Assembly (NCBI RefSeq): GCF_014694315.1
Contig: NZ_JAAOXD010000009.1
Span: 351,858 to 415,857, forward strand
Direction of reading: 5' to 3'
DNA length: 64,000 nucleotides
Source of the DNA: Arthrobacter ipis
Lineage (GTDB): Bacteria; Actinomycetota; Actinomycetes; Actinomycetales; Micrococcaceae
Positions 1 to 9,612 of this stretch are shown here, piece by piece; the first letter of the stretch is position 1; every line of letters begins with the position of its first letter. A program made the translations under genes and the position numbers. Under the pieces are notes generated by a model. It saw nothing but the letters and a program-made list of their open reading frames with translations. It had not been told where the DNA came from and made no database searches.

Positions 1-753
1 CTGGGGATTGATCTGGCTGCGGATCCGAAGAGAACCGCTGCCGGGGTCATTGAATGGCATAAAGGACAGGCGCAGCTTGTCCACTTGGCACTCGGCGTCA
101 CCGACGAAACCGTCGTCGAGCTTTTCGGAGCATCAGACGTGACCGGCATCGACTGTCCTCTTGGTTGGCCCCGCCCCTTCCTGCTATTCCTGCTCGGTCT
201 TTCCCGCGACGATCCGGATGCCATTCTCCGTCATGACGGGTTGGCCGGGCGTCGCGAGCTTGCCTACCGGGCCACCGACCTGTTCGTCACGCACCAAACG
301 GGCCTGATCCCGTTAAGCGTCTCGGCGGACCGGCTAGCGCACCCGGCCATGCGCTGCGCCGTGATTCAAGCCAAAATAGCCCGTGCCTCGGGCATTCAAC
401 CCCGGGACGGTACAGGACGTCTTATCGAGGTCTACCCTGCTGCCTCCCTGAGGATATGGGGTATCTCCGCCCGCAGGTACAAAGGCCGCGGCACGCCGGA
501 GTCCGAAATCCGCGAGAACATTCTCGGGCAGCTCACCGCCGCAGCCCCTTGGCTGGACCTTGACGCATACCGCGACCAGCTGATCGCCTCGGATGATCTG
601 CTCGATTCGGTCATCGCATCCCTCACAGCCCGCTGCCGCCAGCCAGGCCACCCTGCTGCCCGGCTTGCCCACCGGTTCGCTCAGCGAGCTGAACAAATTA
701 GGCCGACTCCTGTAAAAGTCGGTGAATGTCGTGGACAGCGCCATGCCCGTTGA
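1..753 (+). CDS. DUF429 family protein (5' end outside window)
   Basis: The reading frame is open from the first base and ends at the TGA at 751-753, so at least 250 codons are present and the true start lies upstream. The first visible residues read GIDLAADPKRTAAGVIEW, and further in comes TGIDCPLGWP. An acidic GID motif repeated in two strands is typical of DUF429, a family predicted to have an RNase H-like fold. The biochemical role of the family is unknown to me. The TTG at 85 is an internal codon rather than the start. No partner gene is visible on this side; the next gene downstream runs on the other strand. Confidence 0.8.
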   Translation: MGIDLAADPKRTAAGVIEWHKGQAQLVHLALGVTDETVVELFGASDVTGIDCPLGWPRPFLLFLLGLSRDDPDAILRHDGLAGRRELAYRATDLFVTHQTGLIPLSVSADRLAHPAMRCAVIQAKIARASGIQPRDGTGRLIEVYPAASLRIWGISARRYKGRGTPESEIRENILGQLTAAAPWLDLDAYRDQLIASDDLLDSVIASLTARCRQPGHPAARLAHRFAQRAEQIRPTPVKVGECRGQRHAR

Positions 754-966
754 TCGATCTCCTATCACCCGTGGGCAAAGTCGTGTCGCCCTCCCCCGTC
801 TCTAGCGGGCACCGTCAATTTCACTCCCCTCATACGCATTGACGATTTACCTCCTTGGACATTTCATGAGCGCACGGATGGAAACGGACATGACGAGGCC
901 CTGCGCTCAAGGAACGCCGGCGGCCAGAATCAATCGAATGACACCTAGCATCGTCATTCCTCCGGG
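754..966. other. Intergenic, no gene recognised
   Basis: The convergent gap between the DUF429 gene and psuG holds no convincing ORF, RNA or repeat. A short string near 780 (tcgtgtcgccctcccccg) recurs with one change near 47770; this is too short to interpret. Confidence 0.4.
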
Positions 967-1890
967 TTAGCGGGTCAGCGCGATCGCGACTTCGCCGCCG
1001 AGGGACACGTTGCTTCGGTACACATCGACATTTACATCCACGCTGCGGCCATTCGTATCGCTCTGGATGAAGTCCAAAAGGAACGGTGTGGTGTCCTTGC
1101 CGCTGATCCCGTTCTTCTCTGCCTGCGCCCACGCCCGGGAGAGAATGTCGTCGAGTTCGGCCGGAGGGAACTGCTTGTCCTCTGCGATCGGGTTTGCCAA
1201 CAGGATGGCAGATTCGATGTGCAGGTCATCGCGTGCGCTGCAGATTGCTGCAACTTCGTCCGGGGTGCTGACCGCGTACTCGATCGCAAACCCCGAGTCG
1301 GAAACGTAGAAGCCGGGGTACTTCTTGGTCTTGTAACCGACGACCGGGATGTTCAGCGTTTCGAACCGTTCGAGGGTGGCCGCGACGTCCAGGATGGATT
1401 TCACACCGGCGCTGACGACGATGATCGGGGTGGCCGCCAGGGTAGTCATGTCGGCAGATTCATCGAAGGATGTTGCCGCACCGTGGTGAACTCCACCCAA
1501 GCCGCCGGTTGAGAACACTCTGATGCCGGCGCGGTGTGCCAGGAACGCCGTTGCTGCTACGGTGGTGCCGCCGTGGAGCTGAAGAGCAGCGGCTACGGGA
1601 AGATCGCGGAGGCTTACTTTCTTCACTGCCCCGTCGTTGGAGAGCGAGGTGATCTGCTCAAGATCGAGTCCTACCGTCGGAGCGCCTGCGAAGACACCGA
1701 TCGTTGCAGGAACCACCCCTTGACTGCGGAGGCATTCCTCGGCTTCCAAAGCAACTTCGAGATTGCGAGGACGCGGAAGGCCGTGCGTGAAAATGGTCGA
1801 TTCTAAAGCGACGACAGGGCGCCCTCCAGCAACGGCCGCGGCCACTTGCTCTGAGACGTGGAATGCGACCCTGCTGCGGGTGGATGACAC
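967..1890 (-). CDS. psuG: Pseudouridine-5'-phosphate glycosidase
   Basis: The predicted 307-residue protein cleaves pseudouridine 5'-phosphate reversibly into uracil and ribose 5-phosphate in the cytoplasm. Family signatures are near the N-terminus (RPVVALESTIFTHGLPRPRN) and in the middle (GTTVAATAFLAHRAGIRVFSTGGLGG), followed by SFDESADMTTLA. The frame is open to 1959, but I place the start at the GTG at 1890 because GGAGA lies about six bases upstream and homologous proteins begin close to this point. The usual partner psuK (PfkB-type pseudouridine kinase) is not seen on either side. Upstream is a recombinase remnant, so the gene may have been separated from its operon. Confidence 0.9.
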   Translation of the reverse strand: MSSTRSRVAFHVSEQVAAAVAGGRPVVALESTIFTHGLPRPRNLEVALEAEECLRSQGVVPATIGVFAGAPTVGLDLEQITSLSNDGAVKKVSLRDLPVAAALQLHGGTTVAATAFLAHRAGIRVFSTGGLGGVHHGAATSFDESADMTTLAATPIIVVSAGVKSILDVAATLERFETLNIPVVGYKTKKYPGFYVSDSGFAIEYAVSTPDEVAAICSARDDLHIESAILLANPIAEDKQFPPAELDDILSRAWAQAEKNGISGKDTTPFLLDFIQSDTNGRSVDVNVDVYRSNVSLGGEVAIALTR

Positions 1891-1949
1891 GGTGGTCTCC
1901 CGGTAGAACGTGATCTGACCTGACTCACCAAGGTTCCCGCACGCGAGAA

Positions 1950-2231
1950 CTAACAACAAGACATCGCCTCCCTGGCGACGGCGTCTTCCAGCGGCGCCGG
2001 ACCGAACGTCATAGCGTTTTCTGCGGGGCGATCGGCCCGGCCCAGACCCGCGTATTGATGAGCTCTCTCGTACTCAGCCATGCTGGCCAGCAAAGTCAGT
2101 TGGAGCTTCCCCTGAGGACTGGAAGGATCCAACCGGTACACGATCGAGTGCAGCCGGATCCCCTTGGACCTGAAACCGCTGACCGTGCTCAGGACGTCGA
2201 GAACATAGGAGCATCGCTTCGCATCCCGACT
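1950..2231 (-). pseudogene. Serine recombinase (resolvase) remnant
   Basis: The minus-strand frame between the TGA at 2232-2234 and the stop at 1950 translates to LDVLSTVSGFRSKGIRLHS, then LDPSSPQGKLQLTLLASMAEYERA. This matches the end of the catalytic domain of small serine recombinases (compare LDTSTPAGRLMFHVLAALAEFER). The N-terminal part with the catalytic serine and the C-terminal HTH are missing, and after AEYERA the frame loses similarity. It is a scar of a mobile element beside psuG, not an active gene. Confidence 0.7.
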
Positions 2232-2284
2232 TCATGGCGGGAGCGTGACGCGGCATTACTCCTGAGCTCCGATAGTGTGGGCCC

Positions 2285-3034
2285 ATGCCCATCGAAATCC
2301 CTGCCGCAGAAGGCACCGCTGAGGCCATCGTCACCCGGCCGTCCAGCGCAACCGGCCCTGTTCCCGGCGTCATCCTCTACATGGACGCCTTCGGCCTGCG
2401 CCCCCGAATCCAGGAGATGGCCCAGCGCATCGCCGACTGGGGCTACGTCGTGCTAGCGCCGAACGTTTTCTACCGTGAAGGATCCATGGCCGAGCTCGCC
2501 CCGGCCATGGACATGTCCACCCAGGAGGGCAGGGAAGCCGCAGGCAAGGCTGCCTTCCCCCGGGTTGGCCGCCTGACGCCGGACAAGGCGCTGCCGGACA
2601 TCGATGCGTGGGTGTCCGCGCTGGCCGGGCTCGACGGCGTGGCTCCCGGCCCGATCGGGACCACCGGTTACTGCATGGGCGCCCGGCTGGCTGTACGCAC
2701 CGCAACCTCCCACCCGGATGTGGTGGCAGCGTGCGGCGGCTTCCACGGCGGCGGACTGGCCACGGACGAGCCTGACAGCCCGCACCTCAAGCTTGGCAAC
2801 GCACGCGCCCGGTTCGTATTCGGCCACGCGGACCACGACCGCAGCATGGCTCCGGACGCCGTCGCCCGGCTCGGTGAAGCCCTACAGACCGCAGGGCTTG
2901 AGGCGTCCAACGAAATCTATGCAGGGGCGCCCCACGGGTACACCATGGGCGACACCCCCGTCTTCGACCCTCAAGCCACGGAGCGGCACTTCCAGGAGCT
3001 GCAGGCTTTGCTCGACGGGACGCTCAAGGGCTGA
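2285..3034 (+). CDS. Dienelactone hydrolase family protein
   Basis: The protein has 249 residues, the usual DLH size, with an alpha/beta-hydrolase fold. The nucleophile is Cys130 in GYCMG rather than serine, followed by an acidic residue in FGHADHD (near 180-185) and His217 in APHGY. This Cys-Asp-His triad is the hallmark of dienelactone hydrolases, which open dienelactones formed from chlorocatechols or related lactones; many family members act on other esters, so the substrate is unassigned. No Shine-Dalgarno precedes the ATG; a -10-like GATAGTGT lies about ten bases upstream, so translation may be leaderless. It stands alone, separate from the ben/cat genes at 17-24 kb. Confidence 0.85.
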   Translation: MPIEIPAAEGTAEAIVTRPSSATGPVPGVILYMDAFGLRPRIQEMAQRIADWGYVVLAPNVFYREGSMAELAPAMDMSTQEGREAAGKAAFPRVGRLTPDKALPDIDAWVSALAGLDGVAPGPIGTTGYCMGARLAVRTATSHPDVVAACGGFHGGGLATDEPDSPHLKLGNARARFVFGHADHDRSMAPDAVARLGEALQTAGLEASNEIYAGAPHGYTMGDTPVFDPQATERHFQELQALLDGTLKG

Positions 3035-3336
3035 GCACCCCGCGGTTACCGCCCCCGGCCGGACTGCCAATTCGAATCGCTGGCCGGTCAGGGCCGACCA
3101 TACAGCCAGCCGTCCAACGACCCCGAACCGGCACTGCAGACGCGGGAGATAGGTGCAGCCATCATCATCCGTCGCTCTCCTCCGTCGGGCCGGCGGCCGC
3201 CGCGGGCATGGATGAGCTGACCCTGTTCACCGGAAAGCCTCGTCGCGGCCGTCGCAGGCTTCCTAAAGGGACAGGCCCCACCAATGCCTGGCTTATGGGT
3301 TCCCGGACGTGGTGATGGCCGCGACAACCTTGCCCA

Positions 3337-3939
3337 TCAGGCGCCCGGCATGTCCTGCGTCTCCACGCTGCCCGCGCGCTCGTAGACCAGCGACACTGCC
3401 CCCTTCGGGAAGGTGCGCGCCGGCTCGGCGAGGCGGAAGGAGGCGGGGACGGTCCCGGCGTCGAAGATGCGCTTGCCCTGCCCGAGGGTGATGGGATAGA
3501 GCCAGAGGTGGAGGCGGTCGAGCACGTCCGCCGCCAGCAGCGACCGGATGAGGACGCCGCTGCCGAACATGTGCACCTCGTCGAACTCTTCACGGAGCCG
3601 GCCCGCTGCCGCCGCGTTTGGCAGCACCTTGGTGCCCGCCCACGCCGGATCAACCAGTGAATTGGAGACGACGAACTTGGGCACCCGGTTGAGCGTGCCG
3701 CCGATCTCGCCGGACTGGTGCGGCCAATAGGCCGCGAAAATGTCGTAGGTCTTCCGACCGAGGAGCAGGGCGTCGATGCGGCCAATTTCCTCGCCGATGG
3801 CAGCGCCGGCCTCGTCATCGGACACCGGCGCCTGCCAGCCACCGAAGGCGAATCCGCCCGCGGTATCTTCTTCGCTGCCGCCCGGCGCCTGATAGACGCC
3901 GTCGAGGGTGACAAACAGGTTGGCGACGATGATTCCCAC
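3337..3939 (-). CDS. Dihydrofolate reductase family protein (RibD C-terminal-like)
   Basis: This 200-residue cytoplasmic protein starts at a GTG (3937-3939). It begins IIVANLFVTLDGVYQAPGG and contains LLLGRKTYDIFAAYWP and KFVVSNSLVDPAWAGTKVL, features of the RibD C-terminal/DHFR-like NADPH reductase superfamily (YyaP/YwjB type). Such proteins bind NADPH on a Rossmann-like fold, but most lack a known substrate. There is no clear Shine-Dalgarno, and the 63-base gap to the divergent DNA ligase gene suggests a shared promoter region. Function beyond the family is unknown. Confidence 0.85.
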   Translation of the reverse strand: MGIIVANLFVTLDGVYQAPGGSEEDTAGGFAFGGWQAPVSDDEAGAAIGEEIGRIDALLLGRKTYDIFAAYWPHQSGEIGGTLNRVPKFVVSNSLVDPAWAGTKVLPNAAAAGRLREEFDEVHMFGSGVLIRSLLAADVLDRLHLWLYPITLGQGKRIFDAGTVPASFRLAEPARTFPKGAVSLVYERAGSVETQDMPGA

Positions 3940-4002
3940 GCGCCCATTCTGGAACAGGGTCTAATCAGTGTCCATAGCCAGCGGCCGTGACAGACTGGTG
4001 CC

Positions 4003-5592
4003 ATGCTGCTCGACGAGCTCGTGAGGACCTCGGAATCCGTCGCGGCCACCCGCTCCCGGCTCGCCAAGGTCAACGAACTGGCAGGTCTCCTGCTCCGGCT
4101 CGACCCCGCCGACATCCCGACGGCGGTCGGCTTGCTCACCGCCAAGCCTCGCCAGGGCAGAGTCGGGATCGGCTGGAGCGGCATGAGGGCGGCCAGGGGC
4201 GAGCCGGCTCTTGAGCCAAATCTCACTATCGCCCACCTCGACGCTGCGTTGGACCGGCTGCTGGCAGCCGAAGGCGCTGGCTCGACCGCGGAACGCGCCA
4301 CCACCCTTCGGACTCTGATGGCGGAAGCCACGGAGCGGGAGCAGGCCTTCATCGCCGGCGTGCTGCTCGGAGAACTCCGCACCGGTGCACTCGAAGGCGT
4401 ACTGACGGAGGCGGTCGCCCGCGCCGCCGGCCGGCCGGTCGAGGCCGTACGCCGCGCAGCGATGCTCTCCGGCGATCTCGGCGGGACCGCCCTGCTGGCG
4501 ATCACGGGCACCGCGGCCCAGCTTGACGCGGTCGGCCTCGTCGTTGGGCGTCCCGTGCAGCCCATGCTCGCCGCAACCGCGGCCAGTGCCGGCGAGGCGC
4601 TGGAGGCGACGGGGGAAGCGTCGGTGGAATACAAGCTCGACGGCGCACGCATCCAGGTGCACCGTGCCGGCGACGATGTGCGCATCTACACCCGCACCCT
4701 GGCCGAGGTGACACACCGGCTGCCTGAGGTGGTGGAGGTGGTGCGTGGACTGCCCGTGCGCGATGTGATCCTCGACGGAGAGACCCTGGCCCTCGATGAG
4801 GACGGCGGCCCCAGGCCGTTCCAGGAGACCATGTCCCGGTTCGGGGCGGATGCGGTGCGCACCACGCTGCTGCATCCGTGGTTTTTCGACGTGCTGCACA
4901 TCGACGGGCGCGACCTGCTCGACGAGCCGCTGTCCACGCGCGTCGGCGTGCTCGAGCGCATCGCCCCCGGGCACCGCATCCCGGGGAAAATCACTGCGGA
5001 TGCGGCTGTTGCCGAGAGAGTGTCGCGCGATGCGCTTGCCGCGGGCCATGAGGGTGTGGTGGTGAAGGCGGTGGGCTCGGCCTACGCCGCCGGACGGCGG
5101 GGTTCGAACTGGATCAAGGTGAAGCCGGTGCTCACCTACGACCTCGTGGTGCTCGCCTGCGAATGGGGGTCAGGACGGCGCACCGGGCTGCTGTCGAACC
5201 TGCACCTCGGAGCCCTGGACCCTGTCGGCGAGTTCGGCGAACCCGGCGGCTACGTGATGGTGGGCAAGACCTTCAAGGGCCTCACCGACGCGCTGCTGCG
5301 ATGGCAGACCGAAAGGTTCCAGGAGTTGGAGGTGCGGCGTACGGCGGGCACGGTCTGGACCGAGCCGGTCACCGTGGTCGAGATCGCCATCGACGGCGTC
5401 CAGCAGTCTCCCCGCTATCCGGGTCGAATCGCCCTTCGGTTCGCACGCGTTAAGCGCTACCGTGACGACAAGACGGCCGCGGAGGCCGACACCATCCAGA
5501 CGTTGCGCGCCCTGCTGCGTACCCCACCGGCCGGAAAGGCATCGCCCGCGCCGGCGGAGCCAGATTCGGGAGGAGACGCCACACTTGCGTAA
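4003..5592 (+). CDS. ATP-dependent DNA ligase
   Basis: This 529-residue ligase seals nicks in duplex DNA using ATP. The nucleotidyltransferase motif I is EYKLDGAR with Lys211 as the adenylated lysine. Later motifs are visible as FFDVLHIDGRD, EGVVVKA and SNWIKVKP. An N-terminal DNA-binding helical domain covers about residues 1-185, and the C-terminal OB domain ends in RFARVKRYRDDKTAAEADT. The length and layout match actinobacterial LigB-type enzymes, which are accessory to the NAD-dependent LigA. A long antisense reading frame exists here (3165-4685), but it is a high-GC shadow. Confidence 0.93.
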   Translation: MLLDELVRTSESVAATRSRLAKVNELAGLLLRLDPADIPTAVGLLTAKPRQGRVGIGWSGMRAARGEPALEPNLTIAHLDAALDRLLAAEGAGSTAERATTLRTLMAEATEREQAFIAGVLLGELRTGALEGVLTEAVARAAGRPVEAVRRAAMLSGDLGGTALLAITGTAAQLDAVGLVVGRPVQPMLAATAASAGEALEATGEASVEYKLDGARIQVHRAGDDVRIYTRTLAEVTHRLPEVVEVVRGLPVRDVILDGETLALDEDGGPRPFQETMSRFGADAVRTTLLHPWFFDVLHIDGRDLLDEPLSTRVGVLERIAPGHRIPGKITADAAVAERVSRDALAAGHEGVVVKAVGSAYAAGRRGSNWIKVKPVLTYDLVVLACEWGSGRRTGLLSNLHLGALDPVGEFGEPGGYVMVGKTFKGLTDALLRWQTERFQELEVRRTAGTVWTEPVTVVEIAIDGVQQSPRYPGRIALRFARVKRYRDDKTAAEADTIQTLRALLRTPPAGKASPAPAEPDSGGDATLA

Positions 5593-5746
5593 ATTGATGG
5601 TTTAGCGTTATCGGTGCCGGCGCGTGCAGGAACTTCAGGTCCAAGCAGCGGCGAAGGTCATGGTAGCCGGCGATCGTCACGTGCCGAGTTCTCCGGGCCC
5701 TGGCTGAGGATCCTTATTAGGAAGTTGCTTTGATGGAGGGAGGCCA

Positions 5747-6321
<575 letters not shown>

Positions 6322-6334
<13 letters not shown>

Positions 6335-6735
6335 CCTTCGACTAATTCCCGCGGGTCCGGTACGACAGGAGGAGGTAGCTGGGTGCGGGAGGTCGAAGGG
6401 AAGATGTGCAGGCCGAGTTCGCCGGGGGCGAGCCACCGGCGCTTGGCTTCTTGATTGTCCTCATGGGTTCGGGCTGCGGCGGCAACCTCGGCTGCGCGTG
6501 CGACTGGGACGACTATCACGACGCCGTCGACGTCACCGATCACGACGCCGGGGTTGATGAGGGCGTTGGCGCAAGCGACGGAAACGTTGACCGATCCGAT
6601 GGTGGCTTTGACGGTGCCTTTGGAGTTGATGGTGCGGCTGAAGACGGGAAAGTCCATCTGCTGGAGCGTCTCTACGTCGCGGCAGCCGCCGTCGATGATA
6701 GGTCCTTCTGCGCCTTGGCGCGGAGCGAGGTGACG
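6322..6735 (-). pseudogene. Broken RraA-family aldolase (4-carboxy-4-hydroxy-2-oxoadipate aldolase-like)
   Basis: Similarity runs from about 6735 down to 6396: GPIIDGGCRDVETLQQMDFPVF, then GVVIGDVDGVVIVVP, then EAKRRWLAPGELGL. These are the core and C-terminal signatures of HMG/CHA aldolases, RraA-fold lyases that cleave 4-carboxy-4-hydroxy-2-oxoadipate to pyruvate and oxaloacetate. The conserved DGGxRD active-site stretch is present. The N-terminal half, about 90 residues, is missing, and the expected C-terminus after GELGL is replaced by unrelated sequence. The frame continues upstream to 6834 without similarity. I treat it as a relic, possibly cut when the neighbouring aminotransferase module arrived. 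Confidence 0.7.
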
Positions 6736-6937
6736 GCAGCCGCAAGGAGGCGAGTATGATTTGCGGGATTTTCTAGCCGCGAGCGCATGCGACCCCCTCC
6801 GCGCGGCGTCGTTGAACGCTTCCGGACAGATCACATGGGGGGGAGATCTGCAAAGCGGAAAAGAGTTCGCAGAATGGACCGATCGGCCAAAGCGCGGCTG
6901 TTCAGTGAAATTTCAACCCACGATCAGCTTCCGCTGT

Positions 6938-6965
6938 CTAATATATTAGTCCTATACTAGATGTG
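6938..6965 (+). promoter_or_regulatory. Palindrome upstream of the aminotransferase operon
   Basis: A perfect 12-bp palindrome CTAATATATTAG (6938-6949) is followed by CCTATACTAG. It lies in an unusually AT-rich island 58 bases before the chosen start of the next gene. TATACT (6953-6958) could serve as a -10 box. This looks like a repressor operator over a promoter; the regulator is not identified and no regulator gene is adjacent. Confidence 0.45.
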
Positions 6966-7006
6966 GTCAATAAAGATCGAACGCCAACTCGATGAGGAGT
7001 GGAAAT

Positions 7007-8206
7007 ATGCAGCAACTCGCGCACCGGCTTGAACGCCTAGGCACCGAAACCGCCTTCAGCGTGGCCCAAGCCGCGGCCGCTTGGAAGGCTAAGGGGAACC
7101 TGGTTTACCCCTTCCATCTCGGCGACATCAACATCCCCACCGCCCCGAACATCGTGGAGGCGATGAACCGGGCGATCGCTGACGGCTACACCGGCTACTG
7201 CCCCGGCCCCGGCATCCCGCAGCTGCGTGAAGCCCTTGCCGACGATATCGGCTCGCGCCGCGGTATTGAGTTCTCCCCCGAGAATGTGGTGGTGATGACC
7301 GGCGGCAAGCCCGTCATCACGAAGTTCCTGCAGGCTGTCATGAACCCCGGCCAGGAAGTGCTCTACCCCAACCCCGGCTTCCCGATCTATGAATCGCAGA
7401 TCGAGTACCTCGGCGGAACGGCGGTGCCGTACCGCTACGTGCCCACGAGCACGGGCTTCGCGATCGACCTCGAGCAGATCCGCGCGTCGATCACCCCGAA
7501 CACGGTCGCAATCATCTACAACGACCTGCAGAACCCCATCTCAGCCGAGTCGACTGCCGCTGAGCGCGAGGCCGTCGCGCAGCTCGCGATCGAACACGAC
7601 CTGTGGGTACTCTCCGACGAGGCTTACTTCGAGACCCGCTATGAGGGTCTCTCAAGCTCGATCACCTCGATTCCCGGCATGGCCGAGCGTACTGTCATCC
7701 TCTACACGTTCAGCAAAAAGTTCGCCATGACCGGCTCACGCCTCGGCTGCGCCGTCGCCCCGCGTGAAATCGCCCAGGTGCTCAGCACTCTCAACACCAA
7801 CGACGAGTCCTGCACCACCCACTACGTGCAGTGGGCCGGCGTCGAAGCGCTCCGCGGCCCCCAGGATTCTGTGCAGCAGATGCTCGACACCTTGCAGACG
7901 CGCCGCGACACCGCGTGCGAGCTCGTCAATTCCATCCCCGGCATGCACGTCGCCGTGCCGCAATCAACGTTCTACCTGTTCCCCGACGTCACCGAGGTCA
8001 TGGAGCGTATGGGTTACGCAGCAGTCGGCGACTTCGCCTCTGACGCCCTGTACAAGACCGGCGTCTCCTTCTGCACGCGGGAGCACTTCGGCCGGCGACT
8101 GCCCGGCGAGGACCGGCAGTACATCCGGCTCGCCTATTCGGGCATCGAGGCGGCAGCTATCCGCGAGGGCCTCGGACGCCTGCGCGAATGGATCGTGACG
8201 GCATGA
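7007..8206 (+). CDS. PLP-dependent class I/II aminotransferase
   Basis: The 399-residue fold-type I aminotransferase has YTGYCPGPGIPQLREALA near residue 65, a conserved aspartate in LSDEAYFETRY, and the PLP lysine in FSKKFAMTGSRLG. The substrate-binding arginine is probably in the C-terminal IRLAYSG. The usual NPTG stretch reads NPISAES, a deviation from the common form. I prefer the ATG at 7007 because GAGGAG lies seven bases upstream; the ATG at 6992 would sit on top of that Shine-Dalgarno. The gene overlaps the next by ATGA. Together they could convert an amino acid to a 2-oxo acid and then reduce it to a 2-hydroxy acid, or run in reverse. The substrate is unknown. Confidence 0.88.
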   Translation: MQQLAHRLERLGTETAFSVAQAAAAWKAKGNLVYPFHLGDINIPTAPNIVEAMNRAIADGYTGYCPGPGIPQLREALADDIGSRRGIEFSPENVVVMTGGKPVITKFLQAVMNPGQEVLYPNPGFPIYESQIEYLGGTAVPYRYVPTSTGFAIDLEQIRASITPNTVAIIYNDLQNPISAESTAAEREAVAQLAIEHDLWVLSDEAYFETRYEGLSSSITSIPGMAERTVILYTFSKKFAMTGSRLGCAVAPREIAQVLSTLNTNDESCTTHYVQWAGVEALRGPQDSVQQMLDTLQTRRDTACELVNSIPGMHVAVPQSTFYLFPDVTEVMERMGYAAVGDFASDALYKTGVSFCTREHFGRRLPGEDRQYIRLAYSGIEAAAIREGLGRLREWIVTA

Positions 8207-9162
8207 GCCGGGTAGTCGTTACGGGCAGGGTGCCCGACGCCGCGCTCGAAAAGCTTCGTGCCGAGCACGAGGTCGATGCCTGGGCCGGTCCCGAGTCGAT
8301 TGGCCGCGAGGAGCTCCTGCGCCGCGTGGCGGGTGCCGATGCCATCGTGAGCCTGCTCACCGAACGCGTCGACGGCGAACTGCTCGACGCCGCGGGCCCC
8401 CAGCTCAAGGTTGTCTCTAATGTCGCCGTCGGCTATGACAACATCAACGTGCCGGCCTGCACGGAACGGGGTATCGTCGCCACCAACACACCCGGTGTTC
8501 TCACCGAGGCGACGGCCGACATCGCGTTCGGGCTCATCCTCATGGCAACCCGCCGGCTCGGTGAGGGCGAACGGCTCATCCGCGCCGGCCAGGCGTGGAA
8601 GTGGGGCATGTTCTTCCTGCTCGGCAGCAGCCTGCAGGGCAAGACCCTTGGTGTCGTCGGGATGGGCGGCATTGGCCAGGCGACAGCACGCCGGGCCAAG
8701 GCGTTCGGTATGGACATCGTCTACCAGTCGCGCAGCGAGATCGACCCCGCCATCGCCGCGGAACTGGGCGCCCGGCGGGTCGACCTCGACGAGTTGCTGA
8801 CTGTTTCCGATGTCATTTCGCTGCACTGCCCTTACGGACCGGCAACGCACCACCTCATCGGCGCTGAGCAGCTTTCAGCGATGAAGAGCTCCACCTATCT
8901 CGTCAACACGGCACGCGGACCCATCGTCGACGAAGCAGCGCTCGCGGCCGCGCTGCGCGAGGGCGTCATCGCCGGTGCCGGGCTGGACGTCTTCGAGCAC
9001 GAGCCTAAGGTCCACCCCGAACTGCTGGACCTGGAGAATGTGACGCTCGTGCCGCACCTCGGCTCGGCCACCGTCGAGACGCGCACCGCCATGGCAGTAC
9101 TCGCCGCCGACAACGCCCTCGCCGTGCTCCGGGGCGAGCAGCCGCCCACACCGATCGGTTAG
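8203..9162 (+). CDS. D-isomer-specific 2-hydroxyacid dehydrogenase (glyoxylate/hydroxypyruvate reductase type)
   Basis: The 319-residue NAD(P)-dependent oxidoreductase starts at the ATG overlapping the aminotransferase stop (ATGA), which indicates translational coupling. The Rossmann signature is VVGMGGIGQATARRA (around 147-161). The catalytic triad is visible as Arg in NTARGPIVDE, Glu in LDVFEHEP and His in PHLGSA. Close matches in style are D-glycerate dehydrogenases and glyoxylate reductases. With its partner it forms a two-step amino acid / 2-oxo acid / 2-hydroxy acid module. The frame could be extended to 8188, but without a better start. Confidence 0.9.
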   Translation: MSRVVVTGRVPDAALEKLRAEHEVDAWAGPESIGREELLRRVAGADAIVSLLTERVDGELLDAAGPQLKVVSNVAVGYDNINVPACTERGIVATNTPGVLTEATADIAFGLILMATRRLGEGERLIRAGQAWKWGMFFLLGSSLQGKTLGVVGMGGIGQATARRAKAFGMDIVYQSRSEIDPAIAAELGARRVDLDELLTVSDVISLHCPYGPATHHLIGAEQLSAMKSSTYLVNTARGPIVDEAALAAALREGVIAGAGLDVFEHEPKVHPELLDLENVTLVPHLGSATVETRTAMAVLAADNALAVLRGEQPPTPIG

Positions 9163-9291
9163 TAAGGACGGACAAGTAGTACCGGTGGGCCTGGATGAAG
9201 CGCCGGTCCTGGAGGCGAGATAATGGGCCAGCTTTCGCATCCTCCGACTCACTTATCGTGTCTACTTCGGGGTTTGTGCCCTCAGTAACAA

Positions 9292-9325
9292 AGTTGGCGC
9301 CGGACTTGGGAGTCCGGCGCCAACT
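9292..9325 (+). terminator. Strong hairpin after the dehydrogenase operon
   Basis: AGTTGGCGCCGGACT (9292-9306) pairs perfectly with AGTCCGGCGCCAACT (9311-9325) around a four-base loop. No T-run follows. Its place 130 bases after the aminotransferase/dehydrogenase operon fits a bidirectional transcription barrier. Confidence 0.6.
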
Positions 9326-9555
9326 GATTGACCGGATTGCAACGGCAACGACGGGTGAGGGCATCACCTATGGGGGCAACGCCGTCGTTGGTGTGAGTTC
9401 AGGCAGGGGACCCGCACGCTTCGAACCGGTCCGCCCGCCCGACTCCACAACAACTGTCTCCCAGTGCCGCAGCCGCCATGCTGCCGACGGGCTAGCGAGT
9501 CCAGCCCCGACGATGACCACATCCGCCACGGGGCTTATCGGCCAACGGGCGATTC

Positions 9556-9612
9556 GACGTCTCACCAGTCCGCCATGTAGTCATCCAGCAGGGATGGCAT
9601 GAACAGATATGA
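9556..9612. repeat. Dispersed repeat R1, copy 1
   Basis: About 57 bases are roughly 80% identical to 25330-25387, sharing gacgtct, tccgccatgtagtc and tgaacagatatga in order. Read on the minus strand, both encode a similar peptide (SYLFMPSLLDDYMADW here, SYLFIASLLGDYMAER in the other). It may be the end of a gene lost at both sites. Confidence 0.6.

Noticed and set aside
780..800. String shared with 47770
   Set aside because: 18 bases with one change between unrelated intergenic regions; too short to call a repeat.
2004..2019. String gaacgtcatagcgtt shared with repeat R2
   Set aside because: Only about 15 bases match and the surroundings differ, so a third R2 copy cannot be claimed.
3165..4685. 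506-codon open frame on the minus strand
   Set aside because: Low-complexity Ser/Arg/Ala translation, antisense to the DNA ligase and RibD-like genes; a high-GC shadow.
3961..5049. 362-codon minus-strand frame
   Set aside because: Antisense to the ligase and without protein-like features.
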